Shown here in pieces: positions 1 through 8,301 of a stretch of DNA of 39,249 bases. How positions within the stretch are numbered: position 1 is the first letter of the stretch; every line of letters starts with the position of its first letter. Under the pieces are notes generated by a model, which saw only the letters and a program-made list of their open reading frames with translations, was not told the DNA's origin and made no database searches. A program made the position numbers and the translations under genes. The DNA is from Sedimenticola sp. (lineage in GTDB: Bacteria > Pseudomonadota > Gammaproteobacteria > Chromatiales > Chromatiaceae). The DNA is taken from assembly GCA_026985055.1 (NCBI GenBank), contig JALSQZ010000151.1, positions 1-39,249 of the forward strand, given 5' to 3'.

Positions 1-15
1 CGGTTTAGTTCAACA

Positions 16-128
16 TCATATTAGATGGAAAATTTCCATATAGTATGCCTGAATCCGCGTACTATGTGGAAAATCGCCGTCTAGTACGCGGATTTGCGTG
101 CTATATGGAAAATCGCGGCCTAGTACGC
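16..128. repeat. Three degenerate 33-bp dyad units upstream of the V-ATPase operon
   Basis: Three related units lie at 16-48, 57-89 and 96-128. Each has 8-bp outer arms (GCGTACTA / TAGTACGC in unit 2) around a 17-nt centre containing TGGAAAAT. In unit 2 the arms extend to 13 perfect base pairs (52-64 with 82-94). Unit 1 is the most diverged. The spacing between units is 39-41 bp. The left window edge may cut a longer array. Function is unknown: it could be a set of protein-binding sites or a small hairpin repeat. Confidence 0.6.
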
Positions 129-341
129 ATTCGTCAGCGCGTTCAAGCCTCCACCAAAGACGAAATTCCATCAAAAAGTTCTTTTATCTTAACAGCTTAC
201 CAAAGTCGCATGGCGAATACCATCATCGGCTTGTGGTTTTGTTCTGGCCCGGTATCAGCAACTCAGGTGATGGCGTATGTCCGCTTCCTGGCTTGATGAA
301 GATCGCTGTTCCCTCGCCTGTTCAACGGCGTATAGTATTAG
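129..341. other. Non-coding leader region upstream of the V-ATPase operon
   Basis: No convincing gene is seen here. Short open frames exist on the + strand, but they have no ribosome binding site or recognisable protein content. A promoter for the ATPase operon should lie here or in the dyad region, but no good -35/-10 pair stood out. A TATAGT hexamer at 331-336 has no properly spaced partner. Confidence 0.4.
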
Positions 342-385
342 GGGGATCTCGAAAAATTCCATGGAAGGACTTTTTCGACATCCTG
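342..385. repeat. Chimeric solo hairpin of the five-hairpin repeat families
   Basis: This is an isolated hairpin matching the terminal hairpin (HP5) of the repeats described at 22176 and 38708. The left arm (GGGGATCTCGAAAAATTCC) is of family A and the right arm (GGACTTTTTCGACATCCTG) is of family B, joined through the usual ATGGAA-type loop. It lies 51 bp upstream of the first ATPase gene. Confidence 0.75.
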
Positions 386-436
386 TTGGACGTGATGTAT
401 TAACCCAAGACAGATTGTTGGTCCGAGGTGAGGGAG

Positions 437-754
437 ATGGAAGATACGCTTGAGCGCCTACTGGACGCAGAAATGAAGGCAGAGGCGTTGGTCACCGAGG
501 CGGTTGAAGAGCGCGAGGAGATTCACCGGCAGGCGCTGAATGAGGCGAGGCTGGCGGAGCAGCGCTTTGAAGCACGCATTCCGGAGATACACGCGTCGTT
601 CATGGACAAGGCGCGTCAGCGGGTGGAGCAGAGTATTGCGGAGATGCGCTTGCGCCACGAAGAGCGCAGTCATGCCCTGCAATCCATGGCAGAGGAATCC
701 CGTGAGGATGCTGTCGAAGCCGCCCTGCGCATCATCATGGATGCTGAAGCATGA
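437..754 (+). CDS. Small coiled-coil V/A-type ATPase subunit (G/H-like peripheral stalk)
   Basis: The product has 105 residues, almost all charged and helical (Glu, Arg, Ala rich), with no membrane segment. This is what the H/G peripheral-stalk subunits of A/V-type ATPases look like, where they pair with subunit E. The ATG at 437 is chosen because GAGGTG (425-430) lies 6 bases upstream; a GTG at 428 would add three residues. It is the first gene of the operon, and its stop overlaps the next start as ATGA. The assignment rests on position and composition rather than a sequence motif, so the exact subunit letter is inferred. Confidence 0.75.
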   Translation: MEDTLERLLDAEMKAEALVTEAVEEREEIHRQALNEARLAEQRFEARIPEIHASFMDKARQRVEQSIAEMRLRHEERSHALQSMAEESREDAVEAALRIIMDAEA

Positions 755-1794
755 GTCGCCGAACCGCTGCCTATGCTTATCTGGACACTCGGGTGTCCCT
801 GCTGGCGGAGCAGTTGTTGCACCGGCCGCAACGCAGTCAACTTCTTGAACTGCCTTACCCGGAAATCGCTGCTCTGCTGCGCCGGGCAGGGCTGGGTGGG
901 CTTGCTCGAGAACTTCCGTCCGATCCTGCCCGGCTGGAACAGCTTCTTGCCGATACCCTTGTGGATGAAGCGGTGATACTCATGCGCGCCATGAATGCCG
1001 CCGAGCAGCGCTTTGTCCGTCACTGGATGCGTCGCCTGGAGCTGATCAACCTGAAATTCCTGTTGCGCACCCGCTTTTCTCCAGGAAAGCAGCCACGACC
1101 GGAGCTGCTGGATCTCGGTTCTCTGACCAGTCTTCCGCTCCAGACACTGCTGGATACCGACAGCGTGGAAGAGTTTCTGCGGCAACTGGCATCCACGGAA
1201 TACGGGCAGTTGGCCGGTCCCGCGCGCAAGGCCTATGAGGAGCAACGGGCGCTGTTCGATGTGGAAGCCACCCTGGACGCCCATTACTACACTCAGCTTG
1301 TCCACCTTGGCGCCAAACTGGATGGAGTGCATCGCGAACAGACGGAAAGTCTGCTCAGGGTCTGGCTGGATCAGGTGAATCTGATGTCGCTGCTGCGCTT
1401 TCGCCTGGTGTACGGGCTTTCTGCTCCACACAGCTATTTTCTGCTCGCTCCCGGCGGGCGACGCCTGCCCCTTGCTCTCCTGCGACAGCTGGCCCAGCTG
1501 GACAGCCTGGCGGAAATCATCAGCCGCCTGCCACCGGACATCAGTATGGTGCTGAAGGCGGATGCAGGCATCGGAGACGTGGAGTTACAGATGCAGCATC
1601 TTACCCGGGTGCAGGCGCGCAAGGTTCTGGATCAGGCCCGATTCAACATGGCGCGCGCTTTTGCCTATCTCTATCTGCGTGAGCAGCAGATCCAGCTCAT
1701 CCATACCGTACTCAAAGGTCATATGCTGGGTTTCAGCCCGGATCTGATTCGCTTCTGCGGCGATCCTCTGGCAGCCGCCGGGGAGGCGGGCTGA
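751..1794 (+). CDS. atpC: V/A-type ATPase subunit C (AC39/d family)
   Basis: This 347-residue soluble, helical protein is the central-stalk adaptor that couples the D/F rotor shaft to the membrane K ring. Its length fits the vATP-synt_AC39 family. Repeated Tyr- and Leu-rich helical segments (for example AYAYLDTRVSLL near residue 10 and ARAFAYLYLREQQ near 303) recall the three-fold helical repeat of that family. It overlaps the upstream gene by 4 bp, and the downstream gene starts on the last base of its stop codon, so translational coupling is likely. Subunit identity is supported by the operon, since A, B, D, I and K are unmistakable neighbours. Confidence 0.85.
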   Translation: MSRRTAAYAYLDTRVSLLAEQLLHRPQRSQLLELPYPEIAALLRRAGLGGLARELPSDPARLEQLLADTLVDEAVILMRAMNAAEQRFVRHWMRRLELINLKFLLRTRFSPGKQPRPELLDLGSLTSLPLQTLLDTDSVEEFLRQLASTEYGQLAGPARKAYEEQRALFDVEATLDAHYYTQLVHLGAKLDGVHREQTESLLRVWLDQVNLMSLLRFRLVYGLSAPHSYFLLAPGGRRLPLALLRQLAQLDSLAEIISRLPPDISMVLKADAGIGDVELQMQHLTRVQARKVLDQARFNMARAFAYLYLREQQIQLIHTVLKGHMLGFSPDLIRFCGDPLAAAGEAG

Positions 1795-3692
1795 TGTTTC
1801 GACCTGTGCCCATGCACCATGTCCGTATCGCCCTGTTGCAGGATGATCTGACCCAGGCCGGTCTGCTGCTGGCGCGTTTCGGATGGTTCGCTCCGCGACA
1901 GGAAAGCAACAACGATGAACGCCTGCCGGATCAGCCGGGAGAGGCGTACCGCGCCACATTTCTTTCCGCCCAAAGCTATCTGCAGAAGATCACGGGTTTT
2001 CTTGGCCAGCGTCCGCAACCTGATCCGGATGTTCCCGATCAGGCGCCCCTTCTGCAGACGCTGCGGGAACTGGAACAGGGACTGCGGGATACCTGGCAAG
2101 AATACTCTGCCTGCGCCGAATCCTCCCGTCACTACGCCGAGCAACTGCGGGAAGTGCAACATCTGAAGGATCTTCTCGACAGCTATCGGCACCTGGATAT
2201 GGATCTGGGCATGCTGCGGCGCAAGCTGCGTTTTCTCCATCTGCAAACCGGCACCATTCCCCAGGAAAACCGCAACCGCCTGCGCCAGGCGATTTCCATG
2301 ATCGGTTACAGCCTTACCGAAGTGTCGCGCCGGGAGGGCAAACTGCACATCATTATCGCCGGCCTGGAAGAACGGGCGAACAAGCTCCAGACCGTACTCA
2401 AGGCAGCGGATTTTCATCCTCTGGAGCTGCCCGAAGCCTTTGCCGATCACCCGGACAAGGTGGCCCGCCAGCTCAGGAAAAGGGAGCAGAGAATACTTCA
2501 GGAACAACAACAGTTGCAAAGAGACATCGCGCAACGTGCCGCGAAAGAAAGTAACCGTCTCGCTCAGGCAGCCGCCATGCTCATGGCGGCTTCTGGGTTC
2601 ATTCAGTTCGGCAACGCCCTGCAAGGCCGTGGCGGACTTGCGCGTATCGATGGCTGGACACCGGAACATCGCGTTGAAGAGCTGAAAAAAGCATTGCGGC
2701 ATGGGCTGTCCGGGCCGGTAGTGATAGAGCACCGGCCACCACGAAAGGAGGAGAAACCCCGAGTGCCTTCGGCCATGGAACATCCTTCCTGGCTGCAACC
2801 ATTCACACGCCTGGTGAAGAATTTCGGCACACCTCGCTATACTGAAATCGATCCCACCTGGTTCTTCGCCCTGAGCTTCCTCGCCATGTTTGGCATGATG
2901 TTTGGTGATCTGGGGCATGGAGCGCTGATCTTTCTCGCTCCCCTGGTGCTGCGAAAACCCCTCGCGTCTTTCGCCCCCATTCTCATGGGCGCCGGGCTTT
3001 CCTCCATGCTTTTCGGCCTGCTCTATGGCAGTGTCTTTGGTTATGAACATCTGATTCCCGCCTTGTGGATCCCTCCCCTGAGCGACCCTGTACTCATGTT
3101 GCAGGTGGCCTTTCTGTGGGGCGTGGGATTCATCAGCCTGACCAGTCTGCTCACCATTCGCAACCGTCTGGCGGAAGGGAATGTGGCTGCCGCCCTGCTG
3201 GACAGCCAGGGCATGGCCGGTCTTGGGTTGTATCTGGGGTTGCTGGCAACCGGGTTCTTTTGGCTGCGACAGGGCGGCGTGCCCGATGCGGTGGCCGCAG
3301 TACCCGCCGTGGCTCTGGCACTGATCCTCATTTACAAATGGCGTAGCCATCAGGCTGCGGCGGGTGAGCGCCTGCTGGTGGTGCTCATTGAAGGCTTCGA
3401 AACCTTAATGAATTCTATTTCCAATACCCTGTCCTTTCTGCGCGTGGCGGCTTTCGGCCTCAATCATGTGGCGCTGGCGATTGCCGTGTTCGCTCTGGCC
3501 AACATGATGGACAGTGCCGGGCACTGGATTACGGTAGTGCTGGGAAACCTGTTCATTCTGTTGCTCGAAGGCGCTATTGTAGTGATACAGGTGTTGCGCC
3601 TGGAATATTACGAGGGCTTTTCCCGCTTCTTTCGCGGTGATGGCCGTACCTTCCGCCCCATGCGCCTGTCACTGGACAACCTTTATGAATAG
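1794..3692 (+). CDS. atpI: V/A-type ATPase subunit I (a subunit, membrane stator)
   Basis: This 632-residue protein provides the ion half-channels against the K ring. The N-terminal half (about 1-330) is soluble and coiled-coil rich, and the C-terminal half (about 350-610) has several membrane segments. Visible family features are FALSFLAMFGMMFGDLGHG (about 357-375), the glycine-rich first membrane region, and ISNTLSFLRVAAFGLNHVAL (about 542-561), which carries the essential arginine in the channel helix. The C-terminal LRLEYYEGFSRFF is also typical. The length fits bacterial and archaeal I subunits. Its start overlaps the stop of subunit C (TGATG). Confidence 0.95.
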   Translation: MFRPVPMHHVRIALLQDDLTQAGLLLARFGWFAPRQESNNDERLPDQPGEAYRATFLSAQSYLQKITGFLGQRPQPDPDVPDQAPLLQTLRELEQGLRDTWQEYSACAESSRHYAEQLREVQHLKDLLDSYRHLDMDLGMLRRKLRFLHLQTGTIPQENRNRLRQAISMIGYSLTEVSRREGKLHIIIAGLEERANKLQTVLKAADFHPLELPEAFADHPDKVARQLRKREQRILQEQQQLQRDIAQRAAKESNRLAQAAAMLMAASGFIQFGNALQGRGGLARIDGWTPEHRVEELKKALRHGLSGPVVIEHRPPRKEEKPRVPSAMEHPSWLQPFTRLVKNFGTPRYTEIDPTWFFALSFLAMFGMMFGDLGHGALIFLAPLVLRKPLASFAPILMGAGLSSMLFGLLYGSVFGYEHLIPALWIPPLSDPVLMLQVAFLWGVGFISLTSLLTIRNRLAEGNVAAALLDSQGMAGLGLYLGLLATGFFWLRQGGVPDAVAAVPAVALALILIYKWRSHQAAAGERLLVVLIEGFETLMNSISNTLSFLRVAAFGLNHVALAIAVFALANMMDSAGHWITVVLGNLFILLLEGAIVVIQVLRLEYYEGFSRFFRGDGRTFRPMRLSLDNLYE

Positions 3693-3701
3693 GAGACGCT
3701 C

Positions 3702-4154
3702 ATGTACGGGATGATCACACTGTTGAGCCTGAGCCTGCTGGCTCTCGTGGCTACCGGCATCTGGCTGGAAATCCATCCGCCGGCGAAAGAACCAGGCATT
3801 CAGCGCAAATGGAAATCCCTGGTGGCGCTGAATCTGCTGCTATTTGTCGGCGCCCAGATCGGCCTGCTGGTACTGGGGATGCACGACGCCATGGCGGAAA
3901 CCGCGAACGCTGCCGCGGGCGGCAAGGAAGTAAGCCTGGGGCTGGGCCTGTCTCTTATCGGCATCGGCATTCCCACGGCCCTGGCCACCATAGGCGCGGG
4001 CATTGCCGTGGGGCCCGTGGGCGCGGCTTCCCTGGCGGTGATTTCCGAGAAACCGGAACTGTTTGGCCGCACCCTTATCTACCTTGGCCTGGCCGAAGGC
4101 ATCGCCATCTATGGCCTGGTGGTGACCATACTCATGCTGGGCAAGATTGGCTGA
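3702..4154 (+). CDS. atpK: V/A-type ATPase subunit K (c-ring proteolipid, four-helix form)
   Basis: The 150-residue hydrophobic protein has four predicted membrane helices (about 4-24, 42-61, 77-103, 116-146). The second hairpin is the classic proteolipid: glycine/alanine-rich GIPTALATIGAGIAVGPVGAAS, the KPE loop, then LGLAEGIAIYGL with the ion-binding Glu132. The first hairpin has no acidic residue, so each protomer would carry one ion site. The position matching the Gln110 ligand of the Enterococcus Na+ ring (29 residues before the Glu, from memory of that sequence) is Val, which hints at H+ rather than Na+ coupling; that is inference. It follows subunit I after 9 bp. Confidence 0.92.
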   Translation: MYGMITLLSLSLLALVATGIWLEIHPPAKEPGIQRKWKSLVALNLLLFVGAQIGLLVLGMHDAMAETANAAAGGKEVSLGLGLSLIGIGIPTALATIGAGIAVGPVGAASLAVISEKPELFGRTLIYLGLAEGIAIYGLVVTILMLGKIG

Positions 4155-4155
4155 C

Positions 4156-4494
4156 ATGGACGGCCTGGAACCTGCCAAGCACACACGTCTGATCATGATG
4201 GGAGAAGCGGCTCTGTGCAACGGTTTTTCCCTGCTTGGCTTCGAGACCTGGCCGGACGCCTCGGCAGAAGAGCTGGAAGGACTGCTGGAACAACTGCAGC
4301 AGGACGGGGAAACGGCACTGGTGTTTCTCGACCCGCAACTGGCTCGCTGTGAATGCAAGGCGCTGAAGCGCCTGCAATACCATGGCGGCGGCATACTGGT
4401 GACGGAGATTCCTCCCCTGAACGCGCCCGGCAGCTATCGCCCGCAGGTGGAAGAACTGGTAGTCAGCGTACTGGGCAAGGGAGCGCTGGAATAA
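4156..4494 (+). CDS. atpF: V/A-type ATPase subunit F
   Basis: The 112-residue product matches the size of the Rossmann-like F subunit, which binds the D shaft in the central rotor. The N-terminus reads through a hydrophobic strand and a glycine-containing turn (RLIMMGEAALCNGFSLLGF), followed by the family-like segment ALVFLDPQLAR and ILVTEIPPL. The ATG at 4156 is preferred over an in-frame TTG at 4147 that would overlap subunit K. Position between K and E is consistent. Sequence conservation in F is weak, so the subunit letter leans on context. Confidence 0.82.
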   Translation: MDGLEPAKHTRLIMMGEAALCNGFSLLGFETWPDASAEELEGLLEQLQQDGETALVFLDPQLARCECKALKRLQYHGGGILVTEIPPLNAPGSYRPQVEELVVSVLGKGALE

Positions 4495-4496
4495 TC

Positions 4497-5144
4497 ATGG
4501 CCGAGGAACAACTGGTCAGTGATCTGGAACAGGCGCTCCTGGAGCGGGCGGAAAAACTCGCCCAGGAATACCGCGACCGCGCCCAACGCGCCCGCCAGCA
4601 CATTCTGGAAGACGCCCAGGAGCGGCTGCGCATCCGCGAACAGAACGAAGTGCTCGCCGCCCAGGCGCAAGCCGAGCGCCATTACCGACGTCAGGTGCAG
4701 GCCAGCGAACTGCGCCTCAAGAGCGACCTGGACCGGCTGCGCTGGCAGCTCATCCAGTCCGTGATGCAGGAACTGCCGAAACGACTGGCGCAGATCAGGA
4801 AAGACCAGCAGCGTTACTGGACTTTCATGAAAGCGCTGCTGAGGCATTCGGTTGCGCACATGGAACAGCATGATCTGGTGGTGGAAGTGAATGCGCAGGA
4901 TCAGCAACATCTGCAGGCCGGATGGGAGGATTTCATCAGTGATCTGGATGTCCATCGGCACATTCGCCTGGCCAGCACCCCATGCCATTGCAGCGGCGGC
5001 CTGGTGCTGCGCAGCGCCGACAACCGCATCCGCATCGACAACAGCTTCGAAGGCCGTATCGAGCGCCTGCAAGGCGACCTGTTGCAGGTCATCACCGAAC
5101 GCCTGTTTGCCGCAGAAGTCAGTCAGCGGGGCATGACGCCATGA
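4497..5144 (+). CDS. atpE: V/A-type ATPase subunit E (peripheral stalk)
   Basis: The 215-residue protein is the E subunit of the outer stalk. The first roughly 110 residues form a long charged helix. The C-terminal globular part contains GGLVLRSADNRIRIDNSFEGR (about residues 171-191), the family's hallmark GG(V/L)-x-(L/V)-x(4)-G/N-x-I-x-(I/V)-DNT/S-(F/L)-x-x-R region. The ATG at 4497 directly follows the F stop and matches family length; the same frame stays open 48 codons upstream inside atpF, but that extension reads as an out-of-frame shadow. The stop overlaps the A start as ATGA. Confidence 0.9.
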   Translation: MAEEQLVSDLEQALLERAEKLAQEYRDRAQRARQHILEDAQERLRIREQNEVLAAQAQAERHYRRQVQASELRLKSDLDRLRWQLIQSVMQELPKRLAQIRKDQQRYWTFMKALLRHSVAHMEQHDLVVEVNAQDQQHLQAGWEDFISDLDVHRHIRLASTPCHCSGGLVLRSADNRIRIDNSFEGRIERLQGDLLQVITERLFAAEVSQRGMTP

Positions 5145-6919
5145 ACAGGGGAACGGTCACGCAAATCAATGGCCCACTGGTTCAGGCGCATCTGCCCGGC
5201 GTCGCCAATGGGGAACAGGTGCGCGTGGGGGAAATGCAGCTCACTGGCGAGGTCATTGGCCTGGAGGGAGAATTCGCCCTGATCCAGGTCTATGAATCCA
5301 CCCAGATGCTGCGCCCCGGAGAGGAAGTCACGCCGCTCGGTTATCCCCTGTCCGCGGAACTCGGCCCTGGCCTGCTGGGGGGTATCTTCGACGGCGTGCA
5401 GCGTCCCTTGCGCGCCATCATGGAGCAGGCCGGTGAACATATTCCGCGGGGACTGGAGCTGCCCGCTCTGGACCGGGAGCAGCGCTGGGAATTCACTCCG
5501 GCAGATCAGCTCCGGGCCGGCCAGGAAATTCATGGCGGCATGGTGCTGGGACAGGTGCAGGAAACCGAAGCTGTGCAACATCGCATTCTGGTGCCGCCGG
5601 ATGTAAAGGGCGAACTTCTGGAACTGGCGGGAGCCGGCAACTATCGCCTGGAAGAAACCATCGCCCGGGTACGCACGCCCCTGAAAGGCATTCGTGAGCT
5701 AAGCCTTCTCCAGCGCTGGCCCGTGCGCCGCCCCCGGCCCTACACCCGGCGCGACGATGGCATAGCGCCCCTGCTCACCGGGCAGCGCATTCTGGACACC
5801 TTCTTTCCCCTGCTCAAGGGTGGCAAAGGCGCCATTCCCGGCCCCTTCGGCGCAGGCAAGACCATGCTCCAGCAGCAGATCGCGCGCTGGACCAATGCGG
5901 ATATCGTCATCTATGTGGGCTGCGGCGAGCGCGGCAACGAACTGGTGGACATTCTCGAATCCTTTCCGGAACTCACCGACCCCTATAGCGGCCGCTCCCT
6001 CATGGAGCGCACCCTGCTGGTAGCCAATACTTCCAACATGCCCGTGGTGGCGCGGGAAGCTTCCATCTATCTGGGCGTTACCCTGGCAGAGTATTACCGC
6101 GACCAGGGTCATGACGTGGTGATGCTCGCGGATTCCACCAGCCGCTGGGCCGAGGCCCTGCGTGAAGTGGCGGGTCGTCTGGGACAGATGCCCGTGGAAG
6201 AAGGTTATCCCGCCTATCTTGCTTCACGTCTGGCCGCTTTCTATGAGCGCGCCGGGCGCGTCGATACGCTGGGCGGCGGCAACGGCTCCGTGACCCTCAT
6301 TGGAGCTGTCTCACCTCCTGGCGGCGACTTCTCCGAGCCGGTCACCAACCACACCAAGGACATCATCCAGACCTTCTGGGCCCTGTCCAAATCCCTGGCG
6401 GATGCCCGTCACTATCCGTCCGTATCCTGGACGGAAAGTTTCTCCGACGCGGTGGATGCGGCTGCCCGCTGGTGGTCGGAACAAATCAGCCCGGACTGGC
6501 TGGCCCGCCGTACCCAGGCACTGGATCTTCTGGCCCGGGCCGAAGAACTGTCACGCATCATCAACCTGGTGGGAGTGGAAGCCCTGTCTCCCGGCCAGCG
6601 CTGGAGCGTGGAAACCGCCACCCTGGTACGTGAAGCCCTGCTGCAACAGAGCGCCCTGGACGAGGTGGACAGTTATTGCTCACCACAGAAGCAGTTTGCC
6701 CTGCTGGATCTGGTAATGGGGCTGTACCAGCAAGGCCGGGAACTCATTGCCAGGCATGTGCCGGTAAGCGCCCTGCTGGAGCTTCCCGCTCTGGCCCGCC
6801 TGCGCCGGGCCAAGAACAGTTACGGCAATGAACAGCTGGATGCCATGATCCAGCTGAAGGAAGACATTCGCACACAGCTCGACAAGCTGGCGCAAGAATA
6901 TGCGGAGGACTCCCCATGA
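5141..6919 (+). CDS. atpA: V/A-type ATPase catalytic subunit A
   Basis: The 592-residue catalytic subunit hydrolyses or synthesises ATP in the A3B3 head. The Walker A loop GPFGAGKT is at about 234-241 (Lys240), followed by the glutamate region CGERGNELVDIL (Glu263) and the Walker B region VVMLADSTSRWAEALRE. The A-type non-homologous region is present after the N-terminal barrel (about 110-190). Length matches family members at about 580-600 residues. The ATG at 5141 overlaps the E stop; an in-frame extension back to 4982 lies wholly inside atpE and is rejected. The stop overlaps subunit B as ATGA. Confidence 0.97.
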   Translation: MNRGTVTQINGPLVQAHLPGVANGEQVRVGEMQLTGEVIGLEGEFALIQVYESTQMLRPGEEVTPLGYPLSAELGPGLLGGIFDGVQRPLRAIMEQAGEHIPRGLELPALDREQRWEFTPADQLRAGQEIHGGMVLGQVQETEAVQHRILVPPDVKGELLELAGAGNYRLEETIARVRTPLKGIRELSLLQRWPVRRPRPYTRRDDGIAPLLTGQRILDTFFPLLKGGKGAIPGPFGAGKTMLQQQIARWTNADIVIYVGCGERGNELVDILESFPELTDPYSGRSLMERTLLVANTSNMPVVAREASIYLGVTLAEYYRDQGHDVVMLADSTSRWAEALREVAGRLGQMPVEEGYPAYLASRLAAFYERAGRVDTLGGGNGSVTLIGAVSPPGGDFSEPVTNHTKDIIQTFWALSKSLADARHYPSVSWTESFSDAVDAAARWWSEQISPDWLARRTQALDLLARAEELSRIINLVGVEALSPGQRWSVETATLVREALLQQSALDEVDSYCSPQKQFALLDLVMGLYQQGRELIARHVPVSALLELPALARLRRAKNSYGNEQLDAMIQLKEDIRTQLDKLAQEYAEDSP

Positions 6920-8301
6920 AGGCAAAGGAATACCGCTGCGCCTCAGCTGCACGCACCGGGCTACTGTTTCTCAAGGGAGTACCTGGCGTGGCCTTTGGCG
7001 ACAGGGTGAGCATCCGCGACCGCCACGGCAGAAAGCGCAATGGCCAGGTCATACTCAGCTCCCGGGAACTGGTCATGGTGCAGGTTCTGGAAGGCACGGA
7101 TGACCTCAACCTGGACGACACCTGGGTGCGCTTTCTCGACGAACCCTTCGAACTGCCCCTGTCACCGGATCTGCTTGGGCGGGTATTCAACGGCATTGGC
7201 GAACCGCGGGACGAGCGTCCGCCCATCATCTCCCGCCTGCGACGCAATGTAAACGGCGAGCCGGTCAATCCCGTGGCCCGGGCCTATCCCAGGGAGTTCA
7301 TCCAGACCGGCATCTCGGCCATCGATGGCCTGAACTCCCTGGTTCGCGGCCAGAAGCTGCCCATCTTCTCCGGCTCCGGACTGCCGCACAACCGCCTGGT
7401 GGCGCAGATCGTGCGTCAGAGCAGACTGCTGGGCGAGGAATCCCGCTTCGTGGTGGTATTTGCCGCCATGGGATTGTCCTACGCCGATGCGCGCTTTTTC
7501 CGCGAGGACTTCGAAAACAACGGTGTGCTGGGCAACGTGGCCATGTTCATCAATCTGGCGGACGACCCTCCCATAGAACGTCTGATCCTGCCCCGCACCG
7601 CGCTCACCGCCGCCGAATACCTGGCCTTCGACCTGGATCTGCACGTGCTGGTGATTCTCACGGACATGACCTATTACGCCGAAGCCCTGCGCGAAGTGGC
7701 CACGGCCAAGGGGGACGTGCCCACGCGCAAGGGCTATCCCGGTTATCTGTACTCGGACATGGCGGAGATCTATGAACGCGCCGGACGGGTACACAAGCGC
7801 CACGGCTCCATCACCATGGTGCCTGTGGTGAGCATGCCTTCCGATGACATCACCCACCCCATTCCCGATCTGACGGGGTATATCACCGAGGGCCAGATCG
7901 TTCTTTCCCGGGAACTGAACAATCAGCACCTCTACCCGCCGGTGAACATTCCGCCATCACTCTCACGGCTGATGAAGGACGGCATCGGCAAGGACGACAC
8001 CCGGGAAGATCATCCGCGGGTGGCCAGCCAGCTCTATGCCGCCTACGCCAAGGCTCTGGAAGTACGCAACCTGGCATCCATCATCGGCCGCGATGAACTG
8101 CCGGATCTGGATCAGCGCTATCTGGATTTCGCCGACCGCTTCGAACAGCGTTTCCTTGCGCAGGGGCCGGACGAGGACCGCTCCGTGATCCAGACCCTGA
8201 ACATTGCCTGGGAACTGCTTTCCCTGCTGCCCGGTGAAGTGTTGTCCCGGGTGAGCGAGGCGGATCTGGCACGCTACCATCACTGGGAGGGCGGCAAGTG
8301 A
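6916..8301 (+). CDS. atpB: V/A-type ATPase non-catalytic subunit B
   Basis: The 461-residue regulatory nucleotide-binding subunit alternates with A in the head. It has the family layout but no intact P-loop; the loop reads FSGSGLPHNRLVAQIVRQ (about 152-169), as in B subunits, rather than GxxxxGKT. Other hallmarks are DMTYYAEALREVATAKGDVP and the arginine-bearing GYPGYLYSDMAEIYERAGR. Length fits the family (about 460). The start overlaps atpA by 4 bp and the stop overlaps the GTG start of atpD by 4 bp. Confidence 0.97.
   Translation: MKAKEYRCASAARTGLLFLKGVPGVAFGDRVSIRDRHGRKRNGQVILSSRELVMVQVLEGTDDLNLDDTWVRFLDEPFELPLSPDLLGRVFNGIGEPRDERPPIISRLRRNVNGEPVNPVARAYPREFIQTGISAIDGLNSLVRGQKLPIFSGSGLPHNRLVAQIVRQSRLLGEESRFVVVFAAMGLSYADARFFREDFENNGVLGNVAMFINLADDPPIERLILPRTALTAAEYLAFDLDLHVLVILTDMTYYAEALREVATAKGDVPTRKGYPGYLYSDMAEIYERAGRVHKRHGSITMVPVVSMPSDDITHPIPDLTGYITEGQIVLSRELNNQHLYPPVNIPPSLSRLMKDGIGKDDTREDHPRVASQLYAAYAKALEVRNLASIIGRDELPDLDQRYLDFADRFEQRFLAQGPDEDRSVIQTLNIAWELLSLLPGEVLSRVSEADLARYHHWEGGK

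Noticed and set aside
16..128. Possible CRISPR array (three 33-bp units at 39-41 bp)
   Set aside because: The units themselves are diverged and palindromic, the 'spacers' would be only about 6-8 bp, and no cas gene is present.
248..263. Sigma-54-like TGGCCCGGTATCAGCA before the ATPase operon
   Set aside because: The GG-N10-GC spacing fits, but the -12 half (CAGCA) and -24 half match poorly and no enhancer-binding regulator is near.
240..436. A full promoter for the ATPase operon at the TATAGT (331-336)
   Set aside because: No -35 hexamer with 16-18 bp spacing was found. Not listed as a feature.
670..1431. Long minus-strand open frames antisense to the ATPase genes (also 1719-3350)
   Set aside because: They are mirror images of strongly coding + strand genes, with Gln/His-rich composition typical of antisense shadows.
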